Shown here in pieces: positions 1 through 6,414 of a DNA stretch of 7,044 nucleotides. The DNA lies in contig OMIJ01000031.1 of the NCBI GenBank assembly GCA_900299065.1, forward strand, positions 1 to 7,044, given 5' to 3'. This DNA comes from Hyphomicrobiales bacterium (lineage in GTDB: Bacteria; Pseudomonadota; Alphaproteobacteria; Rhizobiales; Beijerinckiaceae). How positions within the stretch are numbered: the first letter of the stretch is position 1; each line of letters starts with the position of its first letter. Below the pieces are notes generated by a model that ran no database searches, was not told where the DNA came from, and saw only the letters and a list, made by a program, of their open reading frames with translations. The translations under genes were made by a program, and so were the position numbers.

Positions 1-1023
1 GTCTATGACGTGCGCCGTGAGCAGCGCGGCCCGCAAATCTTCCTCTCGCGCACACATCCGCAATTCATGGCCAAATTATTTGGTCAGGAAGTGCCGGAAA
101 TTTATGATGGTATTATCGAGGTCAAATCTGTCGCGCGTGATCCGGGTTCACGCGCGAAGATTGCAGTCGTATCGCGTGATTCTTCGATTGATCCGGTGGG
201 CGCTTGCGTGGGTATGCGTGGCTCGCGCGTTCAGGCCGTGGTCAATGAATTGCAGGGCGAGAAGATCGATATCATTCCCTGGTCACCTGATGCGGCGACT
301 TTTATCGTTAATGCGCTGCAACCGGCTGAAGTTGTCAAAGTCGTGCTTGATGAAGATTCAGCGCGCATTGAAGTTGTGGTGCCTGATGATCAATTGTCGC
401 TTGCCATTGGTCGGCGTGGTCAGAATGTGCGCCTTGCCTCTCAGCTGACAGGTTGGGATATTGATATTCTCACCGAGGCCGAAGAATCGGGCCGTCGTCA
501 GAAGGAATTTGCTGAACGCACCGATGCCTTCATGAAGGCTCTCGATGTCGATGAAGTCGTCGCGCAATTGCTCGCCTCCGAAGGCTTCCGCTCTGTGGAA
601 GAACTCACCTTTGTTGATGTATCGGAATTGGCTTCCATTGAAGGCTTTGACGAAGAGACAGCTGCAGAAATTCAATCGCGCGCGAGTGCCTATCTTGCAG
701 CCATTGAATCGGAGCTTGATGAAAAGCGTCGCAAGCTTGGTGTGGAAGATGAGCTCAAATCCATTGAAGGCCTGACCAGCGCCATGCTCGTCAAATTGGG
801 CGAGAATGACGTGAAGACGGTTGAGGATCTGGCTGGCTGCGCCACAGATGATCTGACAGGCTGGAGCGAACGCAAGGGCAATGAAACCACAAAACATGCC
901 GGCTTCTTTGACGGCATTGAAATCAGCCGTGAAGAGGCTGAGGCATTGATCATGTCCGCGCGCGTGCAGGCAGGTTGGGTTGAGGCGCAGGCTGATCATG
1001 CTGATGCGGAGCATCACGAATAG
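1..1023 (+). CDS. nusA: Transcription termination/antitermination factor NusA, 3' part (5' end outside window)
   Basis: NusA binds RNA polymerase and nascent RNA in the cytoplasm and modulates pausing, intrinsic termination and antitermination. The frame is open from base 1 and reads VYDVRREQRGPQIFLSRTHPQ, so the gene starts upstream; 340 codons are present and roughly the first 190 residues (polymerase-binding domain and most of S1) are missing by comparison with E. coli NusA. Fragment residues about 1-20 are the end of the S1 domain. KH1 follows, with DPGSRAKIAV from residue 47 and GMRG at 71-74. KH2 has GRRG at 137-140 followed by QNVRLASQLTGW. The rest holds two acidic helix-hairpin-helix repeats (from about 175 and about 250), usual in proteobacterial NusA. 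The stop TAG is at 1021-1023 and overlaps the Shine-Dalgarno of ylxR. Identification is very secure; the gene is cut only by the window edge. Confidence 0.98.
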   Translation, partial: VYDVRREQRGPQIFLSRTHPQFMAKLFGQEVPEIYDGIIEVKSVARDPGSRAKIAVVSRDSSIDPVGACVGMRGSRVQAVVNELQGEKIDIIPWSPDAATFIVNALQPAEVVKVVLDEDSARIEVVVPDDQLSLAIGRRGQNVRLASQLTGWDIDILTEAEESGRRQKEFAERTDAFMKALDVDEVVAQLLASEGFRSVEELTFVDVSELASIEGFDEETAAEIQSRASAYLAAIESELDEKRRKLGVEDELKSIEGLTSAMLVKLGENDVKTVEDLAGCATDDLTGWSERKGNETTKHAGFFDGIEISREEAEALIMSARVQAGWVEAQADHADAEHHE

Positions 1024-1026
1024 GAG
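1022..1026 (+). promoter_or_regulatory. Ribosome binding site of ylxR, overlapping the nusA stop
   Basis: AGGAG runs from the second base of the nusA stop codon. It is 16 nt from the ATG at 1043, longer than usual, but 10 nt from an in-frame TTG at 1037, which is a more normal spacing. The true ylxR start may therefore be TTG 1037 (two extra residues). The overlap with the nusA stop suggests translational coupling. Confidence 0.6.
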
Positions 1027-1042
1027 TTGTCTTAATTTGGTT

Positions 1043-1762
1043 ATGGCCGCACATCGAGATGATCATGAATGCGAGGGGGATGAAAAAGGCCCCTTGCGGA
1101 CCTGCATTGTCTCACGTGAGCGGCTTGCCCCTCAGGAGATGATTCGCTTCGTGCGTGGTCCGGATGGAACTTTAGTTCCTGATCTGCGTGCAAAATTGCC
1201 CGGGCGCGGTGTCTGGGTGAGCTGTTCGCACAAATTGCTGGCTGAAGCCATTCGCAAGCAAATGTTTGGACGCGCTCTGAAGGCCGATGTCCGCAGTCCC
1301 GAGACGCTGTTGAGTGATGTTGAGGCCCTGATGCATCAAAATGCGCTGCAAAGCCTGTCTATTGCCAATAAGGCAGGCCTTGTGGTCAGCGGCCAGATGA
1401 AAGTGGAAACAGCCCTCACTAAAGGGAATATTATTGCGCTTATTCAAGCAATTGACGGCGGTTCGGATGGGGCGCGCAAGCTCTATCAGGCGGTCCATCG
1501 GCTGCTGGGTGAGGCCGCGCAGCATATCGAAAAGATAGAATGCTTCACATCGGCTCAATTGGATTTGGCATTGGGCCGTACAAATGTGATACATGCTGCG
1601 ATCAAACGAGGTGCGGCAGGCGAGGCCTTCGCGCTCCAATGTCGTCGGCTGACGGCCTTTCGAGCAGGAAAGGCTGACCAAATTCGACAAGGAGCGGGGG
1701 CTAATCCACCCGCTGCACCAGCTTCAAGCCGGGACAGGGGTTCCGATTTGGAGATTAACTAA
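1043..1762 (+). CDS. ylxR: RNA-binding protein YlxR (DUF448) fused to an L7Ae/L30e-like domain
   Basis: 239 residues. The N-terminal YlxR/DUF448 domain (about residues 18-85) shows the family marks RTCIVSRE (19-26), IRFVRGPDG (34-42) and GRGVWVSC (54-61). A C-terminal domain from about residue 101 to 205 (SIANKAGLVVSG ... ALGRTNVIHAAI ... RLTAFR) matches the L7Ae/L30e-like RNA-binding fold attached to YlxR in alphaproteobacteria; YlxR alone is about 90-100 residues in Firmicutes. The last about 30 residues are a Pro/Ala-rich and polar tail. YlxR lies between nusA and infB in many bacteria; in Bacillus it has been reported to bind RNase P RNA, but no role is shown for the fused form here. I chose ATG 1043 because the conserved region begins 17 codons later and a start at 980 would overlap nusA by 44 bases; TTG 1037 is an alternative. 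Function is RNA binding by family; the specific target is unknown. Confidence 0.9.
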   Translation: MAAHRDDHECEGDEKGPLRTCIVSRERLAPQEMIRFVRGPDGTLVPDLRAKLPGRGVWVSCSHKLLAEAIRKQMFGRALKADVRSPETLLSDVEALMHQNALQSLSIANKAGLVVSGQMKVETALTKGNIIALIQAIDGGSDGARKLYQAVHRLLGEAAQHIEKIECFTSAQLDLALGRTNVIHAAIKRGAAGEAFALQCRRLTAFRAGKADQIRQGAGANPPAAPASSRDRGSDLEIN

Positions 1763-1774
1763 CTGAATTATAAG

Positions 1775-1794
1775 GCGTCGGAACCTTCCGGCGC
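1775..1794 (+). other. Short hairpin between ylxR and infB
   Basis: GCGTCGGA pairs with TCCGGCGC around the loop ACCT (eight pairs, one of them G-T; the loop can close one further A-T pair). It lies 13 nt after the ylxR stop. No T-run follows, so it is not a typical intrinsic terminator; an mRNA-stability or leader element is possible. The rest of the 70-nt gap shows only the infB ribosome binding site. Confidence 0.45.
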
Positions 1795-1818
1795 TGGCAC
1801 AGACCAAGGCTCGGCCCT

Positions 1819-1822
1819 AGGA
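1819..1822 (+). promoter_or_regulatory. Ribosome binding site of infB
   Basis: AGGA, 10 nt before ATG 1833. It supports this ATG as the start, as does the conserved N-terminal motif KTLTLKR beginning at residue 17. Confidence 0.6.
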
Positions 1823-1832
1823 TCCATAACTG

Positions 1833-4511
1833 ATGAGTGAAACCAATAATTCCGGTGACAAGCCTGCGACCCCCGGGCCCAAGACCCTGACGCTGAAGCG
1901 TCCGGTGGAGCAGGGGCTTGTTCGGCAGAATTTCTCGCACGGCCGTACCAAAACGGTCGTCGTTGAGAAGGTCAAGAGCCGTGTCATAGCGCCTGGTGGC
2001 GCAAAACCTGCCGCTACAACTGCAGCCGCTCCTGCCGCTGCGCCTGCGGCCCCCGCGCCGGCAGCTCCTGTTGCACCCGCTGTGCCTACAAAGAAAGCAC
2101 CCGCTGCGGCTCCGCGCTCCACATCCGGCGTTGTCTTGCGCACACTCACCGAAGAAGAGCGTGATGCACGCGCAAAAGCGCTAGAAGGCGCTCGTGCGCG
2201 CGAGGAAGAAGAGCGTCGTATTGCTGAAGCGGCCGCTAAGGCGCGCGAAGAGCGAGAAGCACGCGAGCGCATTGAGCGGGAAGCTGCGGAAGCCCGTAAG
2301 AAGGAAGAAGATCAGCGCCGTCAAGGTGAGGCCGAGGCCAAGCGCCGTTCTGAAGTTGAAGCTAAACGTCGTCTGGCCGGTGGCGAGCCCGCCCCGCCTG
2401 CCCCGCCTAGCAATGTCGTGCGTCGCCCGAATGTCAGCGAACAAACGTCACCTGCTCAGCCACAAGCAGCTGAGGCGCAGCCGCGCCTTGCAGGCAAGCC
2501 CATCACACCTGCCATGGCCTTGCAGGATGATGAAGATGCCAAGCGCGTCATTCGTCGCCCCGGCATGCCGACAAAAATTGTTTTGCCGCCCGCCCGCCCA
2601 GCCAAAGGCGCGGAGCAGAAATCGCGCGGTCGTCTTACCGTCAATAATGCAGCGGTGGAGGAAGAAGAGCGCGTCCGCTCCGTTGCCTCTTTCCGTCGCC
2701 GCGTTCAGCGCCTCAAAGGCCAGGGCGTCCAGCAGAAAGAAAAGATTCTGCGCGAAGTCATTCTGCCAGAAACTATCACCATTCAGGAACTCGCCAATCG
2801 TATGTCGGAGCGCGCTGTTGACGTGATCCGCATGCTGATGAAGCAAGGCCAGATGGTGAAGATCACCGATGTGATTGATGCTGATACAGCGCAGCTCATC
2901 GCAGAAGAGCTCGGCCACACCGTGCGTCGTGTTGCAGAATCAGACGTGGAAGAAGGTCTGTTTGATTCACCTGATCATGATGATCATTTGCTCTCGCGCC
3001 CGCCTGTTGTCACCATTATGGGCCATGTCGATCACGGCAAGACCTCTCTGCTGGATGCTATTCGCTCAACCAATGTTGTTTCGGCGGAAGCCGGCGGCAT
3101 TACCCAGCATATTGGCGCCTATCAGGTGACCTCGCCCAGTGGCCAGCCCGTCACTTTCATTGATACGCCTGGTCACGCCGCCTTCACCTCCATGCGCGCA
3201 CGTGGTGCCAAGGTCACGGATATTGTAGTCCTTGTTGTGGCTGCCGATGATGGCGTGATGCCGCAGACGATTGAAGCGATTGCCCATGCGCGCGCTGCCA
3301 AAGTGCCGATCATTGTTGCTATCAACAAAATCGACAAGCCCGATGCCAAGCCCGATCGGGTTCGCACAGAATTGCTGCAATATGAAGTGCAGGTTGAATC
3401 TTTGGGCGGTGATGTGATCGAGGTTGAAGTCTCGGCCACCAAGCGCATGAATCTCGATCGCCTGTTGGAAATGATTGCCCTGCAGGCCGAAGTGCTCGAT
3501 CTCAAGGCCAATCCTGATCGTGCAGCTGAAGGCACAGTGATTGAAGCGCGTCTTGATCGCGGCCGCGGGCCTGTGGCCACAGTGCTGGTTCAGCGCGGCA
3601 CGCTCAAAGTGGGCGATCTCATCGTTGCTGGCGCTCAATGGGGCCGCGTGCGGGCACTCATTGACGACATGGGCAAGAATCGTTCTTCCGCCGGTCCGTC
3701 CATGCCTGTTGAAGTGCTCGGCTTTTCGGGTGCGCCAGAGGCGGGCGATCGCGTTGCTGTGGTTGAATCAGAAGCCAGAGCCAGAGAGATCACCGAATAT
3801 CGTGAACGCCAGAAGCGCGAAAAAGCCGCTGTGCGCGGTGGCGGAGCAGCGCGTGGCTCATTGGCTGATATGATGAGCCAGCTCAACACCGCCGGGCGCA
3901 AGGAATTCCCCCTCGTCATCAAGGGCGATGTGCAAGGCTCGGTTGAAGCGATCATTGCGACATTGGAAAAGCTCAACACGGATGAAGTGGCTGCGCGCAT
4001 CATCCATGCTGCTGTCGGCGGTATTTCTGAATCCGATATTACTTTGGCCGAAGCCTCTGGCGCTGTCGTCATCGGCTTTAATGTGCGCGCCAATAAAGAA
4101 GCACGCGATTCTGCCGATCGGGCAGGCATTGAAATTCGCTATTACAACATCATCTATAATCTCGTGGATGATGTGAAAGCGGCCATGTCCGGCCTGCTTG
4201 CGCCCACAATGCGCGAGCAAATGCTCGGCAATGCGCAGATTCTCGAAGTGTTCAACATTTCGAAAGTCGGCAAAGTCTCTGGGTGCCGTGTCACCGACGG
4301 GCGCGTGGAACGTGGCGCCAATGTGCGTCTCATTCGCGACAATGTCGTTATTCACGAAGGCAAGCTCTCAACCCTCAAGCGCTTCAAGGACGAGGTCAAG
4401 GAAGTGCAAGTGGGTCAAGAATGTGGCATGGCCTTTGAGAATTATCAAGACATGCGCGCCGGCGATGTGATCGAATGTTATCGCGTTGAGGAGATCAAGC
4501 GGTCCTTGTAA
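1833..4511 (+). CDS. infB: Translation initiation factor IF-2
   Basis: 892 residues, the usual size for a proteobacterial IF2 (about 890 in E. coli). IF2 is the GTPase that positions fMet-tRNA on the 30S subunit and promotes 50S joining. Order of parts: an alphaproteobacterial N-terminal segment (about 15-50, KTLTLKRPVEQGLVRQNFSHG); an Ala/Pro-rich linker (about 53-96); a highly charged Glu/Arg/Ala stretch predicted to be helical or coiled coil (about 105-182); a second linker; the IF2_N domain (about 306-366, LREVILPETITIQELANRM). The G domain has G1 GHVDHGKT (397-404), G2 with GGITQHIGAY, G3 DTPGH (444-448), G4 NKID (498-501) and G5 SATK (534-537). Beta-barrel domain II (VIEARLDRGRGPVATVLVQ), domain III (VIKGDVQGSVEAI) and a C-terminal tRNA-binding barrel ending in DVIECYRVEEIKRSL follow. 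All GTPase motifs are intact. The gene sits between ylxR and rbfA as in most bacteria. Confidence 0.99.
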   Translation: MSETNNSGDKPATPGPKTLTLKRPVEQGLVRQNFSHGRTKTVVVEKVKSRVIAPGGAKPAATTAAAPAAAPAAPAPAAPVAPAVPTKKAPAAAPRSTSGVVLRTLTEEERDARAKALEGARAREEEERRIAEAAAKAREEREARERIEREAAEARKKEEDQRRQGEAEAKRRSEVEAKRRLAGGEPAPPAPPSNVVRRPNVSEQTSPAQPQAAEAQPRLAGKPITPAMALQDDEDAKRVIRRPGMPTKIVLPPARPAKGAEQKSRGRLTVNNAAVEEEERVRSVASFRRRVQRLKGQGVQQKEKILREVILPETITIQELANRMSERAVDVIRMLMKQGQMVKITDVIDADTAQLIAEELGHTVRRVAESDVEEGLFDSPDHDDHLLSRPPVVTIMGHVDHGKTSLLDAIRSTNVVSAEAGGITQHIGAYQVTSPSGQPVTFIDTPGHAAFTSMRARGAKVTDIVVLVVAADDGVMPQTIEAIAHARAAKVPIIVAINKIDKPDAKPDRVRTELLQYEVQVESLGGDVIEVEVSATKRMNLDRLLEMIALQAEVLDLKANPDRAAEGTVIEARLDRGRGPVATVLVQRGTLKVGDLIVAGAQWGRVRALIDDMGKNRSSAGPSMPVEVLGFSGAPEAGDRVAVVESEARAREITEYRERQKREKAAVRGGGAARGSLADMMSQLNTAGRKEFPLVIKGDVQGSVEAIIATLEKLNTDEVAARIIHAAVGGISESDITLAEASGAVVIGFNVRANKEARDSADRAGIEIRYYNIIYNLVDDVKAAMSGLLAPTMREQMLGNAQILEVFNISKVGKVSGCRVTDGRVERGANVRLIRDNVVIHEGKLSTLKRFKDEVKEVQVGQECGMAFENYQDMRAGDVIECYRVEEIKRSL

Positions 4512-4529
4512 CCCCAGCAGAAGCTGGGG
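4512..4529 (+). repeat. Perfect 7-bp palindrome directly after the infB stop, possible dispersed repeat
   Basis: CCCCAGC and GCTGGGG enclose the loop AGAA, immediately after TAA 4509-4511, and are followed by CCCATC rather than a T-run. It can form a GC-rich RNA hairpin but lacks the tail of an intrinsic terminator. From general knowledge, GC palindromes of this style occur as dispersed intergenic repeats in alphaproteobacterial genomes; only one copy is in the window, so membership in a repeat family is inference. Alternative: an mRNA 3'-end stabilising or weak attenuating hairpin. Confidence 0.45.
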
Positions 4530-4580
4530 CCCATCGCACTCTGGTCCTGTTTGTGCGGGTCCTCTTTCGTATCAGATAGG

Positions 4581-4595
4581 CGCGGCATGGCCGCG
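4581..4595 (+). other. Short GC hairpin just upstream of the rbfA ribosome binding site
   Basis: CGCGGC pairs with GCCGCG around an ATG triloop, six perfect pairs. It ends 6 nt before the GGAG of rbfA. In mRNA it would flank, not cover, the ribosome binding site. No function is shown. Confidence 0.4.
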
Positions 4596-4601
4596 ACCTT
4601 T

Positions 4602-4605
4602 GGAG
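4602..4605 (+). promoter_or_regulatory. Ribosome binding site of rbfA
   Basis: GGAG, 6 nt before ATG 4612. It decides the start: the same frame is open back to an ATG at 4486 inside infB, but that longer reading has no Shine-Dalgarno and would add 42 residues of non-family sequence. Confidence 0.75.
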
Positions 4606-4611
4606 AACATC

Positions 4612-5028
4612 ATGTCACGGGGGCATCACAAAGGCGGCGAGCCATCGCAGCGGATGTTGCGCGTTGCCGAACTCATTCGTCATGCCATGGCTGAAATGCT
4701 GGCGCGTGGCGATATTATTGATCCCGTGCTTGAAAAGCAGGTGGTCACCATTCCGCTTGTGCGCATGAGTCCCGATCTCAAGCTTGCGACAATTTTTGTC
4801 ATGCCGCTGGGCGGCAAGGATATTAAAGCAGTGCTCGCAGCCCTCGATAGTCACAAGAAATATCTACGCGGTGAAATTGCCCATCGCATTGATCTGAAAT
4901 TTGCCCCCGATATTCGCTTTCGTGTCGATGAGACCTTTGAAAATGCCGCCAAAATTGATGCTCTTTTGCGCCGCCCTGAAGTGCAGCGCGATTTGCAAGC
5001 TCAATCTGATACTCTGCCTGAAGAATGA
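4612..5028 (+). CDS. rbfA: 30S ribosome-binding factor RbfA
   Basis: 138 residues, typical of the family. RbfA is a small KH-fold protein that binds free 30S subunits and helps late maturation of 16S rRNA, including 5'-end processing; it is linked to cold adaptation in E. coli. Visible marks: the basic N-terminal segment with RMLRVAELIRHAMAEML (about 14-30), the strand VVTIPLVRMSPDLKLATIFVMPLGG (about 44-68), the helix SHKKYLRGEIAHRIDLKFAPDIRF (about 80-103) and the end of the KH region near DETFENAAKIDALL. The C-terminal tail is short. It lies between infB and truB as in most bacteria; its stop is 13 nt before truB, so the two are probably co-transcribed. Confidence 0.97.
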   Translation: MSRGHHKGGEPSQRMLRVAELIRHAMAEMLARGDIIDPVLEKQVVTIPLVRMSPDLKLATIFVMPLGGKDIKAVLAALDSHKKYLRGEIAHRIDLKFAPDIRFRVDETFENAAKIDALLRRPEVQRDLQAQSDTLPEE

Positions 5029-5041
5029 AATGGTCTGAGTA

Positions 5042-5947
5042 ATGAACCAACCGCGCTCTAAACGCTTGCCCGTTGATGGCTGGCTTATTCTTGATAAGCC
5101 CGTCGGCATGACTTCCACTCATGCGGTCTCACGGATCAAACATATTTTTCAGGCCAAAAAGGCTGGCCATGCCGGCACGCTTGATCCGCTCGCCTCAGGC
5201 ATTTTGCCCATAGCCTTCGGTGAGGCGACCAAAACCGTGCCTTTTGTGCAGGATGGTGAAAAGGCCTATCGCTTCACAGTCACCTGGGGCGCTGAGACCA
5301 ATACAGATGATTCGGATGGCACTGTGGTGAACACCTCCGATCTGCGCCCCAGCCAGCAGCAGGTTGCTGAACTCTTGCCGCGCTTCATCGGCACAATCCA
5401 GCAAGTGCCGCCTGCCTTTTCGGCAATCAAAATTGCCGGCGAGCGCGCCTATGACATTGCCCGTGAGGGTGAGGCCGTCGAAATTCCTGCCCGTCCGGTG
5501 ACCATTCATGAATTGGTGTTGGTTGGCGGTGATGAAACCTGTTCGATCATTGAGGCGCGCTGCGGCAAGGGCACTTATGTGCGTGCCATAGCGCGCGATC
5601 TGGGCCGCATGCTGGGCTGTTTTGGCCATGTCACCCAATTGCGCCGCACGCGTGTGGGCCCGTTCCGGGAAGATGAGGCCATTCCTCTGGCCGAATTGGC
5701 GGATTCTCCCCAATCGGCGATGGATTATCTGCTCTCGGTTGAAGTCGGGCTGGTCGAATTGCCCTGTGTTGTGGTCGATCGCAATGGAGCCGCCCGCCTG
5801 CGCCGGGGGCAATCCCTGATCTTGCGGGGACGCGAGGCACCCATTGGCGGCATGGCCTATGCCTCCTGCGGCGGTGTGCCGATTGCCTTTGGCCAGGTCA
5901 ATGAGGGGCAATTGGTCCCCCATAGAGTGTTCAACCTGCCCCTGTGA
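5042..5947 (+). CDS. truB: tRNA pseudouridine(55) synthase TruB
   Basis: 301 residues. TruB converts uridine 55 in the T-loop of most tRNAs to pseudouridine and also acts as a tRNA-folding chaperone. The catalytic aspartate is D48 in HAGTLDPLASG (43-53), the same number as in E. coli. The active-site tyrosine is Y76 in KAYRF, and the conserved arginine is R181 in GTYVRAIARDLG. Other family marks are GWLILDKPVGMTS (13-25) and QVPPAFSAIKIAGERAYDIAR. The C-terminal about 60 residues form the smaller TruB C-terminal/PUA-like domain. ATG 5042 gives the normal family N-terminus. An ATG at 5030 is in frame but reads into TGA after two codons. No good Shine-Dalgarno precedes 5042, and the gap to rbfA is 13 nt, so translation may be coupled to rbfA. 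All catalytic residues are present. Confidence 0.98.
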   Translation: MNQPRSKRLPVDGWLILDKPVGMTSTHAVSRIKHIFQAKKAGHAGTLDPLASGILPIAFGEATKTVPFVQDGEKAYRFTVTWGAETNTDDSDGTVVNTSDLRPSQQQVAELLPRFIGTIQQVPPAFSAIKIAGERAYDIAREGEAVEIPARPVTIHELVLVGGDETCSIIEARCGKGTYVRAIARDLGRMLGCFGHVTQLRRTRVGPFREDEAIPLAELADSPQSAMDYLLSVEVGLVELPCVVVDRNGAARLRRGQSLILRGREAPIGGMAYASCGGVPIAFGQVNEGQLVPHRVFNLPL

Positions 5948-5980
5948 CCCCCTTCCGGGTCAGGGTGCGGTTTGGCTTTT
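5933..5980 (+). terminator. Candidate terminator hairpin overlapping the end of truB
   Basis: An imperfect hairpin can be drawn from AACC at 5933 to GGTT ending at 5972. The upper stem TGACCC/GGGTCA (5945-5950 with 5957-5962) closes a six-base loop; CCC/GGG, GC/GC and AACC/GGTT continue below small bulges, about 15 pairs in all. TTTGGCTTTT follows (5971-5980), a broken T-tract. The stop codon of truB is inside the stem. It fits a moderate intrinsic terminator or a read-through control between truB and rpsO. The interrupted T-tract is the weak point. Confidence 0.5.
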
Positions 5981-5982
5981 AA

Positions 5983-6011
5983 CTGGCAATCAGCCTGATT
6001 TCGTGTATAAA
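5983..6011 (+). promoter_or_regulatory. Candidate sigma-70-type promoter for rpsO
   Basis: CTGGCA at 5983-5988 (four of six matches to TTGACA), a 17-nt spacer and TATAAA at 6006-6011 (five of six matches to TATAAT). Transcription would start near 6018, giving an rpsO leader of about 120 nt. The place, just after a terminator-like hairpin and ahead of a ribosomal protein gene, supports it. Not tested. Confidence 0.5.
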
Positions 6012-6017
6012 CCGCCC

Positions 6018-6138
6018 GGCGCGAGGCTTTTCGCGCGATCCGAGGGCGACCGTGCTGGACGACATCCCGGCCTGGCCAAACCCGGATCTTCTTTCCGTCT
6101 TTGCTCACAATGGCGGTTTTTCACAGAAAGGATGACCG
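6018..6138 (+). promoter_or_regulatory. Structured 5' leader of rpsO, possible S15 autoregulatory RNA
   Basis: The predicted leader starts with a hairpin, GCGCGA/TCGCGC (6019-6024 with 6031-6036) around a six-base loop. GATCCG (6037-6042) can pair with CGGATC (6083-6088), a possible long-range helix. The ribosome binding site AAGGA is at 6128-6132, 6 nt from ATG 6139. A 27-codon open frame starting GTG at 6052, after GAGGG at 6042-6046, ends with TGA at 6133-6135. S15 is known to repress its own mRNA through leader structures in several bacterial groups, and those structures differ between groups; that this leader does so is inference. Confidence 0.4.
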
Positions 6139-6408
6139 ATGTCGATCACAGTCGAGCGCAAGCAAGCGCTCATTAAAGAATATGCGACCAAATCCGGTGA
6201 TACCGGTTCGCCCGATGTGCAAATTGCAATCCTCACGGAACGCATTTCCAATCTGACAGGCCATTTCAAAACACATGTGAAGGATAATCATTCACGTCGT
6301 GGTTTGCTGAAGCTTGTCTCTCAGCGTCGCTCGCTTCTCGATTACGTCAAATCGAAAGATGAAGCGCGCTATAAGAGCCTGCTCGAACGCCTCGGCATTC
6401 GTCGCTAA
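6139..6408 (+). CDS. rpsO: Small ribosomal subunit protein S15 (uS15)
   Basis: 89 residues, exactly the family size. S15 is a primary binder of the central domain of 16S rRNA, nucleates 30S platform assembly and forms an intersubunit bridge with 23S rRNA. The family pattern is complete: SGDTGSPDVQIAILTERI (19-36), then LTGHFKTHVKDNHSRRGLL (39-57), with the rRNA-contacting residues H42, D49 and S52 present, and QRRSLLDYV. The start is set by AAGGA 6 nt upstream. It is followed by pnp, an order kept in most proteobacteria. It may have its own promoter and an autoregulatory leader. Confidence 0.99.
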   Translation: MSITVERKQALIKEYATKSGDTGSPDVQIAILTERISNLTGHFKTHVKDNHSRRGLLKLVSQRRSLLDYVKSKDEARYKSLLERLGIRR

Positions 6409-6414
6409 ACAACT

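Noticed and set aside
358..1017. 219-codon minus-strand frame opposite nusA
   Set aside because: Shadow of nusA, which is unambiguous.
980..1042. Upstream start of ylxR inside nusA
   Set aside because: It would overlap nusA by 44 bases and add 21 residues not seen in the family; AGGAG at 1022-1026 points to a start near 1037-1043.
1989..2120. GC-rich repetitive stretch within infB as a DNA repeat
   Set aside because: It codes for the Ala/Pro-rich linker of IF2 with varied codons; common in this protein and not a separate repeat element.
2194..2826. 210-codon + strand frame inside infB
   Set aside because: Shifted reading of the charged low-complexity IF2 region, rich in Arg, Lys and Ser; no start signal.
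3066..3638. 190-codon minus-strand frame opposite infB
   Set aside because: Lies fully opposite the IF2 G domain, whose motifs are intact; shadow frame.
4551..4579. TTGTGC with a CAGATA-like box ahead of rbfA as a promoter
   Set aside because: Both boxes are poor and spacing is loose; not enough to call.
4486..4611. Upstream start of rbfA inside infB
   Set aside because: Adds 42 residues of non-family sequence without a ribosome binding site; GGAG sits before 4612.
5195..5923. 242-codon minus-strand frame opposite truB
   Set aside because: Shadow of the truB codon pattern; truB has all catalytic residues and the minus-strand product resembles no family.
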